DNA from: Lycium barbarum
Lineage: Eukaryota > Streptophyta > Magnoliopsida > Solanales > Solanaceae
Direction: 5' to 3'
Assembly (NCBI RefSeq): GCF_019175385.1
Contig: NC_083346.1
Location: forward strand, 58,991,821 to 59,055,820
DNA length: 64,000 bases
The position numbers were made by a program, and so were the translations under genes. Of the stretch, positions 23,267 to 36,048 are shown piece by piece (within the stretch, counting starts at the first letter, position 1; each line of letters opens with the position of its first letter). Under the pieces are notes generated by a model. The model was not told the origin of the DNA, searched no databases, and saw only the letters and a program-made list of their open reading frames with translations.

Positions 23267-24787
23267 AAGTGGTATCAGAGCAAGTCGTCCTAGGGGTTGT
23301 CTACAAAGTCGTGTCCAGTAGAGTCCTGTTTATGGGTGTGAAGCCGGCCACATTTATAAACAGGACGCTGCGGGGCATCTAGGGATTGTTGACCTTCTTT
23401 CTGTCTTAGATCGTGCGATAGAGCCAAGTCATAGGAAAAGGAAATTCCTTATACAAGCCTTACATACGACGGAAGAAGGTGAAAAGCGATATGGAAAGTC
23501 ATAGGGGTAAGTATTGATATTCTGTTCTGTTACTTGAAACTGGAAGCTCTGGATGCCTGAGATGTGGCGTATACATATGTATGCCCTGTGAGACATTGTC
23601 GACATTTGCGGCGTACATATCTTGAATAGTAGGAATAGTAAAGGAGATTCTGCCAGAATGGATACGCCTAACAGGAAGAAGTGTGGAAATGAAATATTGT
23701 AAATAGGCAATAAGTGAGATGCGTTGTTTCAGACAGCTTATGGATTAGCATGGCGATGAAGCTGCGATCACTACCATCGGGAATCTGGGAATCCAGTACG
23801 AAAGATAGTTATGCATGTAACCGAAAGGTGAAGGTTGAGGGTCGAAAGGGGTAAAATAGTAATTGTAAAGGGGAAAGACGTGTTACGAGAGTGCCTCGGG
23901 ATTTGTAAGACCTTGACTCGCTCCAGATCATGTAATAAAGGTCATGCGAAGAAGTGGACGCGATTATATCAGCATTAAGGCATCAGATTCCATCAAAGTT
24001 TCGAGGTTGAGCGTGCTAAGGTGGGAGCAATTTCAGGATGGGTGACCCCCTGGGGAAGAAATTTTATATAATCCAGACGTAAGAGACAAATGAGAAGCTA
24101 GAGTAACCTAAGGGAAACTAGGGTATACGGATTGGCTGGAAACCTTAAGAGGTCGCGCAGGACGAGGCAGACTAGACTGGTGAAGAGATAGAAAGTGCAT
24201 CACAGATTTGGAATTAGGATAGGCTTCAATAGCGTTTGGGAAGTACTTTGTGGGCTAGTTGATAGTAATTATATATATATATATATATATATGAATTCGT
24301 ATGATATCTCATATGTGACTGTATCGATGGACATGTGAGTCCCAGCAACCGAAGCTACGGTATAGAAGGCATTAATCAAGTAAGGGTACCGATGTTCGAG
24401 TAACAGCAAGAATAAATGGTACAAGTGTTGCAGGGTAAGCTGCTATTATTTTTATTATATGTTAAGATTGGAAATTCTTGTGTAACGATATTTGGAAGAG
24501 AAAGAGTGTGAGTTAATGGAAGGCAGGGAGATCAAAATGTCGGAAAGAGATGAAAGGTAAGAAACCTTGTGGGGGAAGCCTCGAGAGGAACTACCGGCAA
24601 AACATGGGATTACCTGGGTAAAGATTCAAGGATAGGCACAAGACTATTTGGGTAGGAACTCAAAGTAGGTATGTGAAAAAGGATAGAGCGTGGTAAAAGG
24701 AAACAGGAGAGGAGTGTATGAAGTTCGAGAACCAATTCCAATAAGTAGGGCTAAAGGAATAGTGACTTGGATAGGAGGATGTGAAGT
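23267..24787 (+). mobile_element. D internal region INT3 (3'-truncated)
   Basis: It is almost identical to INT2, with the same truncation point and the same chimeric junction to LTR sequence. It differs by a shorter (AT)n run (about 24269-24292) and scattered substitutions. The primer site is at 23270-23281. With LTR3 it forms a repeat unit of about 4.3 kb. Confidence 0.8.
23956..24058 (+). ncRNA. 5S rRNA-derived sequence in D INT3
   Basis: Third copy of the 5S-like segment, the same as INT2 except for CAGCATTAAGG where INT2 has CGGCATTAAGG. Box C is intact and a T run of four follows, as in INT2. Confidence 0.6.
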
Positions 24788-27390
24788 ATAAAGATATATG
24801 GACCAAAGCTTGCATAACAAGACAAAGGATCATATTTGTTTATTTTTAAGAAATGACCCCATGGAAATTGATCAAGAAGAATAATTTTCCTCTAGTATTT
24901 CCACCAAATTGAAGGTCTTCATTAACATGAAGGAGTTGTTGGAGCAAGCCAAGCATTTATTGGAGTGATTTACAAACCCTAGCTAAGTATGAAGACAAGT
25001 GGGGAAAGGTACGGTTCAATCTTCTTTTACATGTGTTAGAGATGATTATGTATGTTGTTGTATGAAGAAATGGATGGAATTCATGGTACATGTGTTTATT
25101 GATGTTGTGGCCGAATATAGTTGTGTGGAGTAGAACAAATGAATTGATTTTATTTAGTATTTTGATTGTTGTCGTTGTGGATTCTATGATGTAAAATGAG
25201 GATTTAATGGCTTGAAATGAAGTTTTAATCGTTGTGGAAGTTAATGTGACACTATCATGAATTCTTATATTTGTATGAATGAAGTTGTTAATGTAGAATG
25301 TTGGTGGAGTTATGAATTTGGAAGAAAAGAATGTGTAGGTTGTAAATATAATTCATGAATTTGGAAGTGAGACATGGCTTGGTAGATTGTAAGTTGGGTT
25401 GTTGTGATTGAATTTGAAAGAAGGAAATAGGTTGTTATTGTTTTTGTTGAATTTGGGAGGTTTCGGGTGAAGTAGTATATTGATTGGGTTGTTTTGAATG
25501 CTATGTGAATTGAATTGAATATAAATGAAGTGCCGTTGAATTGTATAACAAAGGTTGTTAACATTAGAATGTGTCTTGAATTGATTGTTGATGTTGTTGG
25601 TATGATTGTTGGTATTGTTGTGATAATTTGGCCGAGTTGAATTCTCGGATTGTTGATTGATTATTTGGGCCGATTTAGATTCTCGGGGATGGTGTATTTA
25701 CAAGGGAGATGCTGCCGCAATTTCGGCAGATCATAAGTGAATTGATTTGAACGACTAAGACAAGTGTGCGTGACGATGAATCTAATGATTATGTAAATCT
25801 TCTTGAATGTAGACTAGCGATAGCGAGCTTGGACAATTAAGCGAAGCTAATAGGACGTGGAGCAGGTATGTTAAGGCTTGTCCCTTTTCTTTCAATGGCA
25901 TGATTCCGATGTTATGATCTCATAATTGTTTCCACATTTTCCTTGTTTTCAAAATTTAGATGTTTATGATTCCAAGGCATGATTTTCTTCCCGATAACTC
26001 GTTAAGTATTTTTCCAAAGTGTCTGTACTCTATTTTGTAAGCTTTTATGACAATAACGATGGATATGCTTCACGATGAAAATGATGATGTCAAAGATGAG
26101 AATATTTCTATGATAATGATGATAAGAATGATTTATGCCAAAAATGACCTCTAAAACGTTCGTAAAAGGTTCTGTACTTCAAACGCTCATAACTTTCTTA
26201 TACTAAGTCGGATTGACCCGAAACTTGTTTCTGATCCTTCAGATGTACGCTGTTATTCGTTGCTAGTCTCATCTTATAATAATTGTTCTTTCAAGGTGAG
26301 ACAAAGCCATGATGATTATTCCATAATATAATCGGAGGTTACCCACCTTACGTCACTCCGATAGACTTATAGCATTTCTTGGGCTCTCCTGCATGCTGCC
26401 TATATGATATATGTATATGTATATGGGGAATATGGGAAAAAGGCCATAGCGCTATAGACGCTGCTAAACGTATATGTATATGGGAAATAGGGCCAGAGCG
26501 CTATAGACGCTAATATATGTACATGATACATGCATATGTATATGGGAGTGAGGGCCAGAGCGTTATATACGCGTATCCACCTGATCTGTTGGTATTATGT
26601 GTCATGATATCATCCCGGACGCAGGATGCCCGGACGCGGGACATATTTGGTTAAATGGATCGGCTGCCGACGCCTCTGCAATATGATATGTTCTATTTTC
26701 TATATATATGAAAAAACAATGTTTTCAAAGAAAGTAAAGTATGATATATATATATATATATATATATGAATTGGGCTGCACGTTCCGCAGCACTAAGCAT
26801 GCATGGTACCCGCCAAAAAGGCACTCAGACGTACAAGTTACTCTTTTACCCCATGATATGCTCTATATCTCCATTCTGTTATTATTCTTTATTACATCTC
26901 TTGCTATGTTACTATTCGTGCTTTACATACTCAGTACATTGCTCGTACTGACCCCCGTTCTTCGGGGGCTGCGTTTCATGCCGCGCAGGTACACCCAGAT
27001 GAGTAGAAGCTATTATAGAAGATGTTCCAGCGGAGTTGGCAAGCTCCATTTGCCCTGGAGTGTTGTCGGGTCAGAGTACTATGCTATGATGTCTTGTTCG
27101 AAGTTAGAGACTTTGCAGACAGAGTCATGGGTATAGAATGTCGGTATTGTAATCGGCTCCACCAGCCGATGTGTTATTCTGTTTCATGTTACGAGTTTCA
27201 TGTGATGATAGATTTTATTTGAATTGAGTACAATGAAAGAAAAAATTTTGAAAGCTTTACTATGTTTTTTCATTTCTTATTAATGTAAGAGTCTAAAGAG
27301 ATTAAGTATGTAATAAGAGTCAGCGGGTTCGCTCAGCTCCGAGTATGGGGTCGAGTGCCCATCACACCTTAGTAAGACCGGGGTGTGACA
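24788..27390 (+). mobile_element. D array LTR4 (5'-truncated, terminal)
   Basis: It starts at the same chimeric junction as LTR3 and ends GTGTGACA at 27390, where CTTTA follows. A deletion of about 230 bases between two AAGAAA repeats (near 24850) removed the TATA-like region. It has three minisatellite units, like LTR1a and LTR1b and unlike LTR2 and LTR3, and the strongest version of one stem-loop (CCCCCG/CGGGGG, 26952-26968). No primer site follows, as expected for the 3' LTR. Confidence 0.8.
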
Positions 27391-27395
27391 CTTTA

Positions 27396-30300
27396 AAACC
27401 TGAGCCTTGCACTTACGACCAAACCAAACACTTAACAGGTCCTTTCAATTTTAAGAACAGTATCCCACCTAAGCTAAGGCCACAATGAACTCAAGCTGAA
27501 CAAGTAAATACCTAGCATACAATCCCTGTATAGCTTTACATAAAAGCAGTTCTCCTAGCAATTTCATGAAATCAGACCAACACATATTCTGTTCATAAAG
27601 TTCAGGCAGCATCAGAATGTAACAGAAGTCTATAGGTTAAAGAGATTAAATTTTCTTTCTTGCACCTACAATCCTTAAGGAACTTGAGAATCAAAAGAAA
27701 CAAAGCACCAAATTTGTATAACTCTTTTCTAGTTTTACAGATAGCGATGGATGAGCAGGGGAGGGCTGAGCAGATTCAACTAGAAAGAAAAAAACATAGG
27801 GATGCCCATTTAAGCTCCATGCAAGTTAAACAAGAGAAGAGAACACATAGAGGGAACACGATGTTCTCATACACCACAACTTGGATGCTATGACAATTAT
27901 ATCTTTTCAGTTTCAGCAAAATCTTAAGAAGAGGGGCAACACAGGAACTAAAGCAGACATGGGACTTAGGCGGTTTAGCATTAAACTTCAACATAAAATT
28001 TTATCACTCTAGACTTTATATTAACTCATCTCTGCTCCCATTTCCCAGAAGATCAATGCCATTTGGTGGGCAGGTTCATTGTTTATTTTTAACAGGCTAT
28101 TTGGACACTTAACCAACCCATTTTATCCCAATTTATGGATTAAGAGATAAGGACGAAGGACCAGTGGTACATATATGATCACAATCATTCCGTAGGCTCA
28201 TAGGGCATGCCATGGTGCCTCTTATTTAGAGGAGAGGTATTGTGGACCAAATTGAACTTGGTTCCTCTCATCCTCTCGCTAAGGCACCTTTAAAAGAGTT
28301 TTTATACCAAGTGATTTTTGTGGATCATATACACACTTATGGTCTTATCAACTTCATTATTGAACTAAACTAAACCTTTAGCCAACACTGATATACATTA
28401 ACACTTCTAGCCAATTTATCCTAAACTTCTAGTCATGGAATTACCTCAAAGCCTTTCACATCAAACAGAATTTTAACTGACATACATATTGTTCATTTTA
28501 AGACTGGTGGACATATATTTCAGTGGGATAGAACCAGAAACAAACATGTTGCAATCCTAAAGACAACCAAACAGCAATACCAACCTCATTTCTTACCTAT
28601 CATCATTGCCTATTCCCATATTTGAACCATGACATGGAATTTTACAAAAAAATAGGGATCTGGCTAGGTTTAAACCAATGTTTTCCCTCCTCTTTTACTT
28701 CTTTCTTATTTTTTTTCGAAAGCCAGAGATTGATTTTATAAAAAATATAAACAGATGTAGCTATGATAATACTTCCGGTTTCATATTATTGAAAAGAGAT
28801 TCATAGTTAGTCTACATTTCATCCTGTTATAGCTAAGTGTAATCATTCAGGATCAACACAGATTCCAAACACACCAAGGTTCAAGGAATGAAGAGATTAC
28901 ATGAGATAGGATCACATGGGTATCCAAACAAAAGACTCCAATCACATAACCTAGACACTATCAATCTTTAAAACCTACTCCGTTTCAACTCAAAACTATT
29001 AGACAGATCATTGTTCAAGGCCATTTAGAGATTTATTTAGACATCTGTGACTAAGTAATGTGTTTAGGACAAGAAAAATGCCACTATGAATTCTTATAAG
29101 TCATCAGCATCACTTCAACATAATAATGATAGAAAATAAGGTTACATTTTCATTTCTTAGTTCTAAACTCATACCAAACACTTTTAATTATCCTAAATGC
29201 CTTTTTATTTAAAGTGATCAACACTCAACGATAATAAATCCTCATTAGACTAAACCACTTAGATCATTGAGATTTCAAACACACATGTATAACGGTGATT
29301 AAACAACAGCCAAAACATTATTAAGAATCCCTTAGACTAAGCAGTGTAATTAAACATAAGATTAAGGAATCTACACTTAAGCTAACAACATAATCATTAT
29401 CTAAATCATCAAATACAATATTAAACTAAACAGTATACAACTAAACTAACCTCCAAACTAAGCAAGTTATTAAAATGAAGCAATGACAAGACAAAAAAAA
29501 TTACCTTTTTAAGGTGCAGCCTTGGTTAAGAATAGATTTGGGAGCCTTCTTGTGCTTCCTCAACCCAAAGCTCAGCCACACCAGCAAAAGAAAATCAAAT
29601 TTTAAAACGAAGAACTCAACCTTTCAGTTGAGTATAAAACTTTGAACTGATAGCCCTAATTTCAAGTATAAGTGCTCAAAATTTGGGTTTTGTGCATCGG
29701 TCTTTGTGCAAGCCCCCCTTTTTTTTTCCTCTTTTCTTCCAATGAAATGGGGGTTCTATTTATAGAACCCCAAATTGGATGAAATCCTAAAAATAATCGA
29801 TGTGGGACTTCTAAATTTTTCACTTGCATTTGAAATAAACGATCTAGATTAAGACAAAGCAAACAATGAACGACTCGATTTGACTCGCCTTCCTCGATCA
29901 GGTTGGTTCTCAAGGAACAAATGGGAATCGAGGGTTCAAACGAGCAAGTACAACATCAATTAATGCTTAGTAGGACGATTCAATGGGAAAGAAAGGAAAA
30001 AGGAGAGAGAGGGGGTGGGATCGTACCTTGTCAAGGCTGTGTTTGGTGAGAAATGGTGGAAAAGGACGAAGTAGCGTTAAATGCTACCCGTTCTAGGCGT
30101 GCAAAGACTAGTGGAGGCTGATTTCCTCTACCATATGGCCATTATTGGCAATGAAATGGTAGAGGAGAGAGGAATGGAATGATGGGGCAGCTAGGGTTTC
30201 GCACCCTAGCCCTTATTCACGAACATCAACCCCAAAGGGGTCTATTTTGGTGATGAAATGTACTTATATAGCTCTGGCAGGTTGGGCTGGACCAGCTGAA

Positions 30301-30827
30301 ATTTAAAAGAAAGGGGCCACCATATTTTTGTATATACCAATATATGAATTATGTATATCTTCCATATTTGTATATGTATATCCATTGTATATGCATAGTA
30401 TTTTAGGAAAATTCCAAGTATAAATATACAGTGCCCTCATGTGCCTCAAGTTTTCTTTAATAAAATCCCAAATAAATTCCAAAAATAATTAAATTCTAAT
30501 TTAGGTACTTAATTTACCTAAAATAATTTTCACTTATCGTTTTTCTTAATAAATTCAAGTCCCTTGACTTTGATGGAGTAGGACACTTAATGATGCCTAA
30601 TTATACATGCTTAAAATTAATAACTCGTAATTAACTGACTCTTTGAGTAAAAACATCATGCGGCTGCCCTTTTACCGGTGTTTTGCGAAATGTAATGGCA
30701 AAATGCCACCGAGATAACTTTATAAAATTAATTTTGATTTATGGAATGCATATCCTACTCCGGCTGTAGTTCGGGGACTCCGAATAATTAAATAAAATTA
30801 TCGGAGGTCAAAAATTAGGTGTCAACA
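27396..30827 (-). mobile_element. E4 5' LTR, 5' portion
   Basis: On the minus strand this starts with the edge TGTTGACACCTAATTTTTG at 30827 and runs to the D insertion point. The edge meets E3 pol sequence directly, and GCGAC (30828-30832) is the expected target duplication. It contains a likely promoter near 29760. The few open frames are short and lack family features, so I call no gene. Joined with 5925-7832 the LTR is about 5.3 kb. Confidence 0.7.
29749..29771 (-). promoter_or_regulatory. TATA box in an inverted repeat, E4 LTR
   Basis: On the minus strand CTATAAATAG is embedded in a near-perfect inverted repeat, GGGGTTCTAT / ATAGAACCCC. The spacing from the LTR edge (about 1.06 kb) fits a U3 promoter. 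Transcription would run leftward toward the E4 primer site and ORFs. Confidence 0.5.
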
Positions 30828-32457
30828 GCGACTTCTTCTTCTGAGGAGATGTATCTCTATAATGGACTAACGTGGGATCCTTATACTAGCGCTCATTAAC
30901 CTCAACTATTAACGATGAGGTTGCTGAATCCTGAATTGTAACTCAGCATCGCCCGAGTCCAATAATCGAACTCCAAGGCTAGGTAACTAATGAAGCTCAT
31001 GAGCTAATTCCCGTTCCTCTGGCCACAAATAAGATAGAATACCCATGGATCTGCGGCTAAAGGCATCGGCTACAACGTTCGCCTTCCCACGATGATACAA
31101 GATGTCAACATCATAATATTTCAACAGCTCTAACCATCGCCTCAGATGCAAATTCAACTCCTTCTTCTTGGAGATGTACTGAAGGCTCTTATGATCTGTA
31201 CATATGTCAACATGTACACCATATAAGTAATGCCTCCACATTTTCAGTGCATGAATCACTACAGCTTACTCCAAATCATGGATCAGATAATTCTTCTCGT
31301 GCTTCCTCAGCTGTATCGAAGTATAAGCTATAACCTTACCGTGTTGAATCAACACACAACCCAATCCAATGCCTGAAGAGTCACAATAAATTACATAACC
31401 CTCTAGTCCTTCTGGAAGTGTCAGCACTGGCTCTGAAATTAGTTTATCTTTCAATGCTTGGAAACTTCGCTCACAAGCGTCAGTCCACTTGAACTTAGTT
31501 GCCTTATGAGTCAGCTTCGTTAGAGCCGCTAAAAGAGAAGAAAAACCCTCTACAAACCTCATATAATAACCAGCCAATCCAAGAAAACTACGAACCTCTG
31601 TCTGTGTCGTGGGTCTAGGACAATTCTTCACGGTCTCTATCTTCAGCGTGTCAACCCTGATGCCCTCTTCTGATATAATATGCCCCAGGAAAGCCACAGA
31701 GTTCAACCAGAACTCACATTTAGAGAACTTTGCATACAACTTCCGATCCTGAAGGACTCTAAGTACCGCACGCAAATGATTCGCATGCTCAGCCTTTGAT
31801 CGTGAGTAAACTAGAATGTCATCAATAAATACAATCACAAACTGGTCCAAGAAAGGTCTAAATACACGATTCATCAAATCCATAAATACTGTTGGATCAT
31901 TAGTCAAGCCAAATGACATCACACAAAACTCAAAGTGGCCATATCTGGTCCTGAAAGCTTTCTTAGGAATGTCCTTCTCTTTGACCCTAACTTGATGGTA
32001 AACTGACCTCAGATCTATTTTCGAGAAACATTTGGCACCCTGCAATTGGTCAAATAAATCATCAATCCTCGGAAGCGGGTATTTATTCTTTATCGTCACC
32101 TTATTTAGTTGTAATACACATCTGTAACGAGCCATCATTCTTTCTTACAAACAACACAGGCGCTCCCCTAGGCGATGTCCTAGGCCTAATAAAACCTTTC
32201 TCGAGCAAGTCCTTCAACTGCTCCTTTAGCTCCCAACTCGACAGGTGCCATTCTATAAGGAAGAATAGATATCGGCTGAGTATCTGTTAATACGTCGATG
32301 GAAACGTCAATCTCCCGCTCTGGCAGGAGACCTGGAAGCTCATCCAGAAATACATCTGAAAATTCATTAACCACCGGAAAAGACTGAAGAGTCAATGGCT
32401 TTGCTTCTGCATCCTGAACCCGGACTAAATGATAAATACCAACTTTAGCAATCATCT
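30828..32457 (-). pseudogene. E3 pol fragment: RT and RNase H of an old chromovirus
   Basis: Reading leftward from 32457 the frames give the end of the protease-RT linker (YHLVRV, then DVFLDELPGLLPERE), RT with [11 protein letters not shown] and an intact FIDDILVYS catalytic box (about 31830), and RNase H ([43 protein letters not shown]). A one-base insertion after MAPVEL (about 32235) and a small deletion at the MCIDYRQ motif (about 32110) break the frame, and stops follow past 30985. The fragment ends against the E4 LTR at 30828 and the E2 LTR at 32457. The rest of E3 must lie outside the window on both sides. It is the oldest layer and the target of E2 and E4. Confidence 0.85.
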
Positions 32458-34900
32458 TGTTACACCTCGTAAATTTTTGCGTTGTCGTAAGTAAACTAAT
32501 GTGATTCCAGAGAGGCTATGATACCCCTATAAGGTTAAGAAAGACTTTTAATAAGTGTTAGACAAGTATTTATAGGTTCTATGATCAAGCGAATCGAAGA
32601 AATTAAGTTTGTCTAAACTTTGGAAAAATTTGGCAGAATTCTGGACAGGATTTTTCGTCCAATTTTAGGGACGTATATCTCTTAGAATATAAGGAGCTAT
32701 GAAATGCATAAACTATGAAAATGGAAGTTCAGAAAGTTATCTTTCCAATGCAATTTACAGATCGCAAATCTGATAAATACAGTGTAAGTTATGGCCTGTA
32801 TAAAACATTATGATTTGAAATTACAAATTGTAATTTGAATTACGGTCAGTAATCTGTGGATGTAAAAATTGAGGCGGGGAGTTTCCAAATGTTATAATTA
32901 TGATCCCCTTTTCATTTTATATTCTTTTAACATAAACCCAAGTCCTAGAAGGCCCTAGAAACCTCTCCAAACATATCCCAACATATTTCCAAGCCAAAAC
33001 CAAAGATCAAAGTGAATATTAAAGTGGTTAAGGTTTCCAAGTGAGGTCTACACTTGACTCCTCTTCTTGAAGATGCTTGGGTGAGTATTTCTTAAGATAG
33101 AGTAACCTTGGAATTGAAGTGTTCTTGAATTTTGAGGTAAAATTTCATCTTAGTTCCATGCTTATGAGTTTATTTGGTAATTATGCTAAGATTTGAGGAG
33201 AGAAAATTGGAGGAAAAGTTCAAATATGAATTTAATGATATTTTGGAGTTGTAAATTAACTTGAGCTATAATTATTAGTATGTTACGAGCATAATCTTGT
33301 TATGAGGGATAATAATGATGATGTGGAAGTGTTGTATACAAGTGTATAAGGGATTGTGTTGAAGTTATTGTTATTGATTGATTATGAAAAGAAGTTCGAA
33401 TTGATTTGAGTCCAATTTGAATATAAATCTCTTGGCTATGGTATTGTTGATATTGTTATTGTTGTTTGGGAGTTGTTTTGGAATTTGGTGGAAGTAAGTG
33501 ATATAGGGGGATGCTGCTCAAATTTTGTTAGCTCACATGGTAGTCTAGTTTGATCTTATAAGCGTTTCAACAACTTAAACTTAGTGTGAATTATCTTGAA
33601 TATAGATTTGCAAACTCAGGAGGATATGTGAGGATCAGTAAGGAGTCGACGAGGTATGTTAAAGCTAACCCATTCTTCTTTAAGGCATGATTGCTTTGTT
33701 GTGAACTTACACACGATATCCATAATATCCTTATGATTCCTTTGTTGTGAACTCACACACGATATCCATAATATCCTTATTTCTAAAATTCTAGAAACTT
33801 ATGATTCTCAAGATTCTTATGATATTATTGATAAGTGTTCTTCATGATGATGATGATTCCATTTCTAGAGATACCAAAGCTTATAGTTTTGATGTCATTA
33901 TGATATTATTGATCTTGTTTCATGATTATTGATTTTATTCATTGTTGTTGATCTCATCTTATAATAATTGTTTTTTCAAGGTGAGATATAGCGATGATGA
34001 TGGTTCCATAATAGAAATCGGAGGTTTACCGACCTTATGTCACTCTGATAGACTTATAGCTTTTATTGGGCTCTGATGCATGCTTTATATATATGTATGT
34101 ATTTTCTCATATAGCGCAGCGCTATAATCGGCCGGGCAGGCACGTAGATGTGCACACTACTGTAGTGGAAAGATTATGATGTTACCTCGAACGCGGGATG
34201 CTATGATATATGGATTGGGCTGCACGTTCCGCAGCACTAACTATTATATTATATATGTATGAAAAATGTTTTGTTTTTCTAAAAGCTAAGCATGCATGAT
34301 ATCTGCCTTCAGAGGCATTCTGTTGTACAGGTTATCTCTCTTATCTCATCTTATTTTCTATATCTTTATCTTATGTTGTTATTCATACCTTACATACTCG
34401 GTACGTTATTCATACTGACGTCCTTTTGTTTGTGGACGTTGCGTTCATGCCCGCAGGTAGACATGGAGATAGACCAGATCCCTAAGCTGCTTCATCAGCG
34501 CCTACACAGGAGCGCTCCATTTGTTCTGGAGCTACAGCTCAGCTGGTACTATTCTTTTGTGTATATATGGGCATGGCGGGGTCCTGTCCCAACCTTACGA
34601 CTTTATGCAATCCATCTAGAGGCTTGTAGACAGATGTATATAGCTAGACGTTTTGTAACCTCATCGGTTCATATTTTGTACATCATTTTTTTGGCAGCAT
34701 TGTCAGCTTGCGCATATTGGCATAGTAGATGATGTTTATATAGATGTACTTTTATCTTTTGAATTCATGCCCTTATAGACTATGATATTTATGAGTTATC
34801 ATTTGTGGTCCACCTAGATATGATTATGAGAAGTATGCTAAGAGGTGCTCGGTAGGTTAGCTTCGGGTTCCCGTCGAGGCCCTCTGGTTGGGTCGTGACA
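32458..34900 (+). mobile_element. E2 5' LTR
   Basis: It begins TGTTACACCTCG at 32458 inside E3 pol and ends GGTCGTGACA at 34900, four bases before a primer site. Length is 2,443 bases. CATCT (32453-32457) should reappear after the 3' LTR, which lies beyond the window. It contains a 46-base tandem duplication (first unit from 33694, second from 33740) and the stem-loops ATCTCATCTT/AAGGTGAGAT (33951-33987), ATCGGAG/CTCTGAT (34017-34049) and ACGTCC/GGACGT (34418-34439). The open frame near 34292-34732 shows no family features and I regard it as noncoding. Confidence 0.85.
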
Positions 34901-34904
34901 AAAG

Positions 34905-34916
34905 TGGTATCAGAGC
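34905..34916 (+). other. E2 primer binding site (initiator Met tRNA)
   Basis: TGGTATCAGAGC starts four bases after the LTR end. The leader that follows (GTGTCTACGAGCCATGTC, then AGATCGTGCAATAAAGCC) matches those of E1, A and D. Confidence 0.85.
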
Positions 34917-35109
34917 AGTTCGTCCTAGGGTGTGTCTACGAGCCATGTCTAGTAGATTCTTATTTATGGGTGTGAAGCGCGCCACACTTATAAACAGGAG
35001 GCTGCGGGACATTTAGGAAACATTGACCTTTCTTTCTCTTCTTAGATCGTGCAATAAAGCCATGTTATAATAGTTCACTTTTTCCTAATGGTGTGTTATG
35101 ATTTTAGCA

Positions 35110-35841
35110 ATGCCGGTGAAGAGAAAAGCTACAACGGCTCAGAAGGGCAAATCAATAGGAGGCAGTAGGATTGAGCAAGTACCGCCTAAAGATATAGAGG
35201 AGGGCGAGTCCCAGAATGAGATTCCATCTCGGTCTTCTCATACTCCACCCACTCCAAAGGAGCATAGAAAAGCCTCAGCTCTAACTCCAGCACCCCCAGT
35301 CTCTCTACCAGATGCCTCAGGCCAGGAGATGAGAGAGGCTATGCAGTTGCTAACCCAGTTCGTAGCTGCCCAGGCTCAGCGGCAACGTACGGGCCATGGG
35401 GATAGAGTTGTCAATGCCAGAGTCCGTGATTTCAGTAGTTTGGACCGTCCAGAATTCTTTGGGTCAAAACCGGTTGAGGACCCGTAGACCTTCATAGATG
35501 AGATGTTAAGGACATTGCGAGTAATGCATGGTTCGGATGTTGAGTCGATAGAGTTGGCCTCTTATAGATTACGAGATGTAGTTGTTCATTGGTACAGTAC
35601 ATGGGTATCTTTTAGAGGGGTAAAGGCACCTCGACCAGTATGGCAAGAGTTTGTAGATGCTTTTCTCCGACACTACTTGCCGCCAAAGGTTCGATGGGCT
35701 AAAGCTGATAGATTTTTAAACCTTTGGCAAAGGAATATGAGTGCTCGAGAGTATATCCTTCGTTTTAATTCTTTGGCTAGGTATGCTCTAGCTATGGTTG
35801 TTGATATGGGAGATAAAGTTCACTGGTTTATAGATGGATTG
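35110..35841 (+). pseudogene. E2 gag, N-terminal part, copy 1 (cut by E1)
   Basis: The chosen start gives MPVKRKATTAQKGK, which aligns with the MPPKGKATAAQKGK starts of E1 and A; an upstream in-frame ATG (35098) exists. A Pro/Glu/Ser-rich leader is followed by the Gag capsid-like region (DFSSLDRPEFFGSKPVEDP, YRLRDVVVHWY, VWQEFVDAFLRHYLPP, NMSAREYILRFNSLARYA). A TAG at 35485-35487 replaces the Gln that E1 has there. The frame runs into the E1 LTR after FIDGL at 35841; the missing part is found at 61025 after the second copy. The TAG is shared with copy 2. Confidence 0.85.
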
Positions 35842-36048
35842 CGTTACACCTCAGAAATTTCCAATCTCGTATAGTGAATAGACTAACGAAGAATACGAGT
35901 ATACGATGTTTTAATCAGAAGGAAATGATGTTTGACGACCCTAAATAAGATTTCAAAGGCAATTGGAATAAGCGATAGGTTATGCTCTACAATGACTAAT
36001 TATAGGTTCTGAAGACGTGAAAGTTGCAGATTTGCACTTTGGCCAGTC
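35842..36048 (+). mobile_element. E1 5' LTR, first segment
   Basis: It matches the start of the E1 3' LTR (56676-56882) and of the solo LTR at 58575. It ends in CAGTC (36044-36048), the left target duplication of solo LTR F. Confidence 0.85.

Larger units (their letters stand above)
7833..27390 (+). mobile_element. D array: non-autonomous LTR element expanded to a multi-LTR tandem array
   Basis: The left end is TGTTATATCCCG at 7833 and the right end GTGTGACA at 27390. CTTTA stands on both sides (7828-7832 and 27391-27395), so the whole 19.6 kb behaves as one insertion into the E4 LTR. Inside, the order is LTR1a, LTR1b, INT1, LTR2, INT2, LTR3, INT3, LTR4. Each INT starts with an initiator-Met primer site, but none encodes gag or pol beyond short relics. 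INT1 ends in a G-rich polypurine tract. The internal region is too short (2.6 kb in INT1) for a full element, so D depended on another chromovirus for its proteins. LTR2, LTR3 and LTR4 are very similar and LTR1a/LTR1b more diverged, which suggests stepwise unequal recombination after insertion. Confidence 0.85.

Noticed and set aside
7833..27390. CRISPR-like or satellite array
   Set aside because: The repeats are kilobase-scale LTR and internal units with TG/CA edges and primer sites, not short spaced repeats.
27660..27893. Possible small host gene at the right of the D array
   Set aside because: It lies within the E4 LTR, is short, and has an opposing frame of similar length; nothing supports a host protein.
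30987..32455. RT fragment as part of the E2 element
   Set aside because: It is on the opposite strand and is cut exactly at the E2 LTR edge, so it is the insertion target (E3), not part of E2.
33694..33785. Short tandem duplication in the E2 LTR (46-base period) as a regulatory repeat
   Set aside because: There are only two units and they are absent from related LTRs; it looks like a simple local duplication.
34292..34732. 146-codon open frame in the E2 5' LTR
   Set aside because: It lies inside the LTR, across the ACGTCC/GGACGT hairpin. The related LTRs do not keep it open in a similar way.
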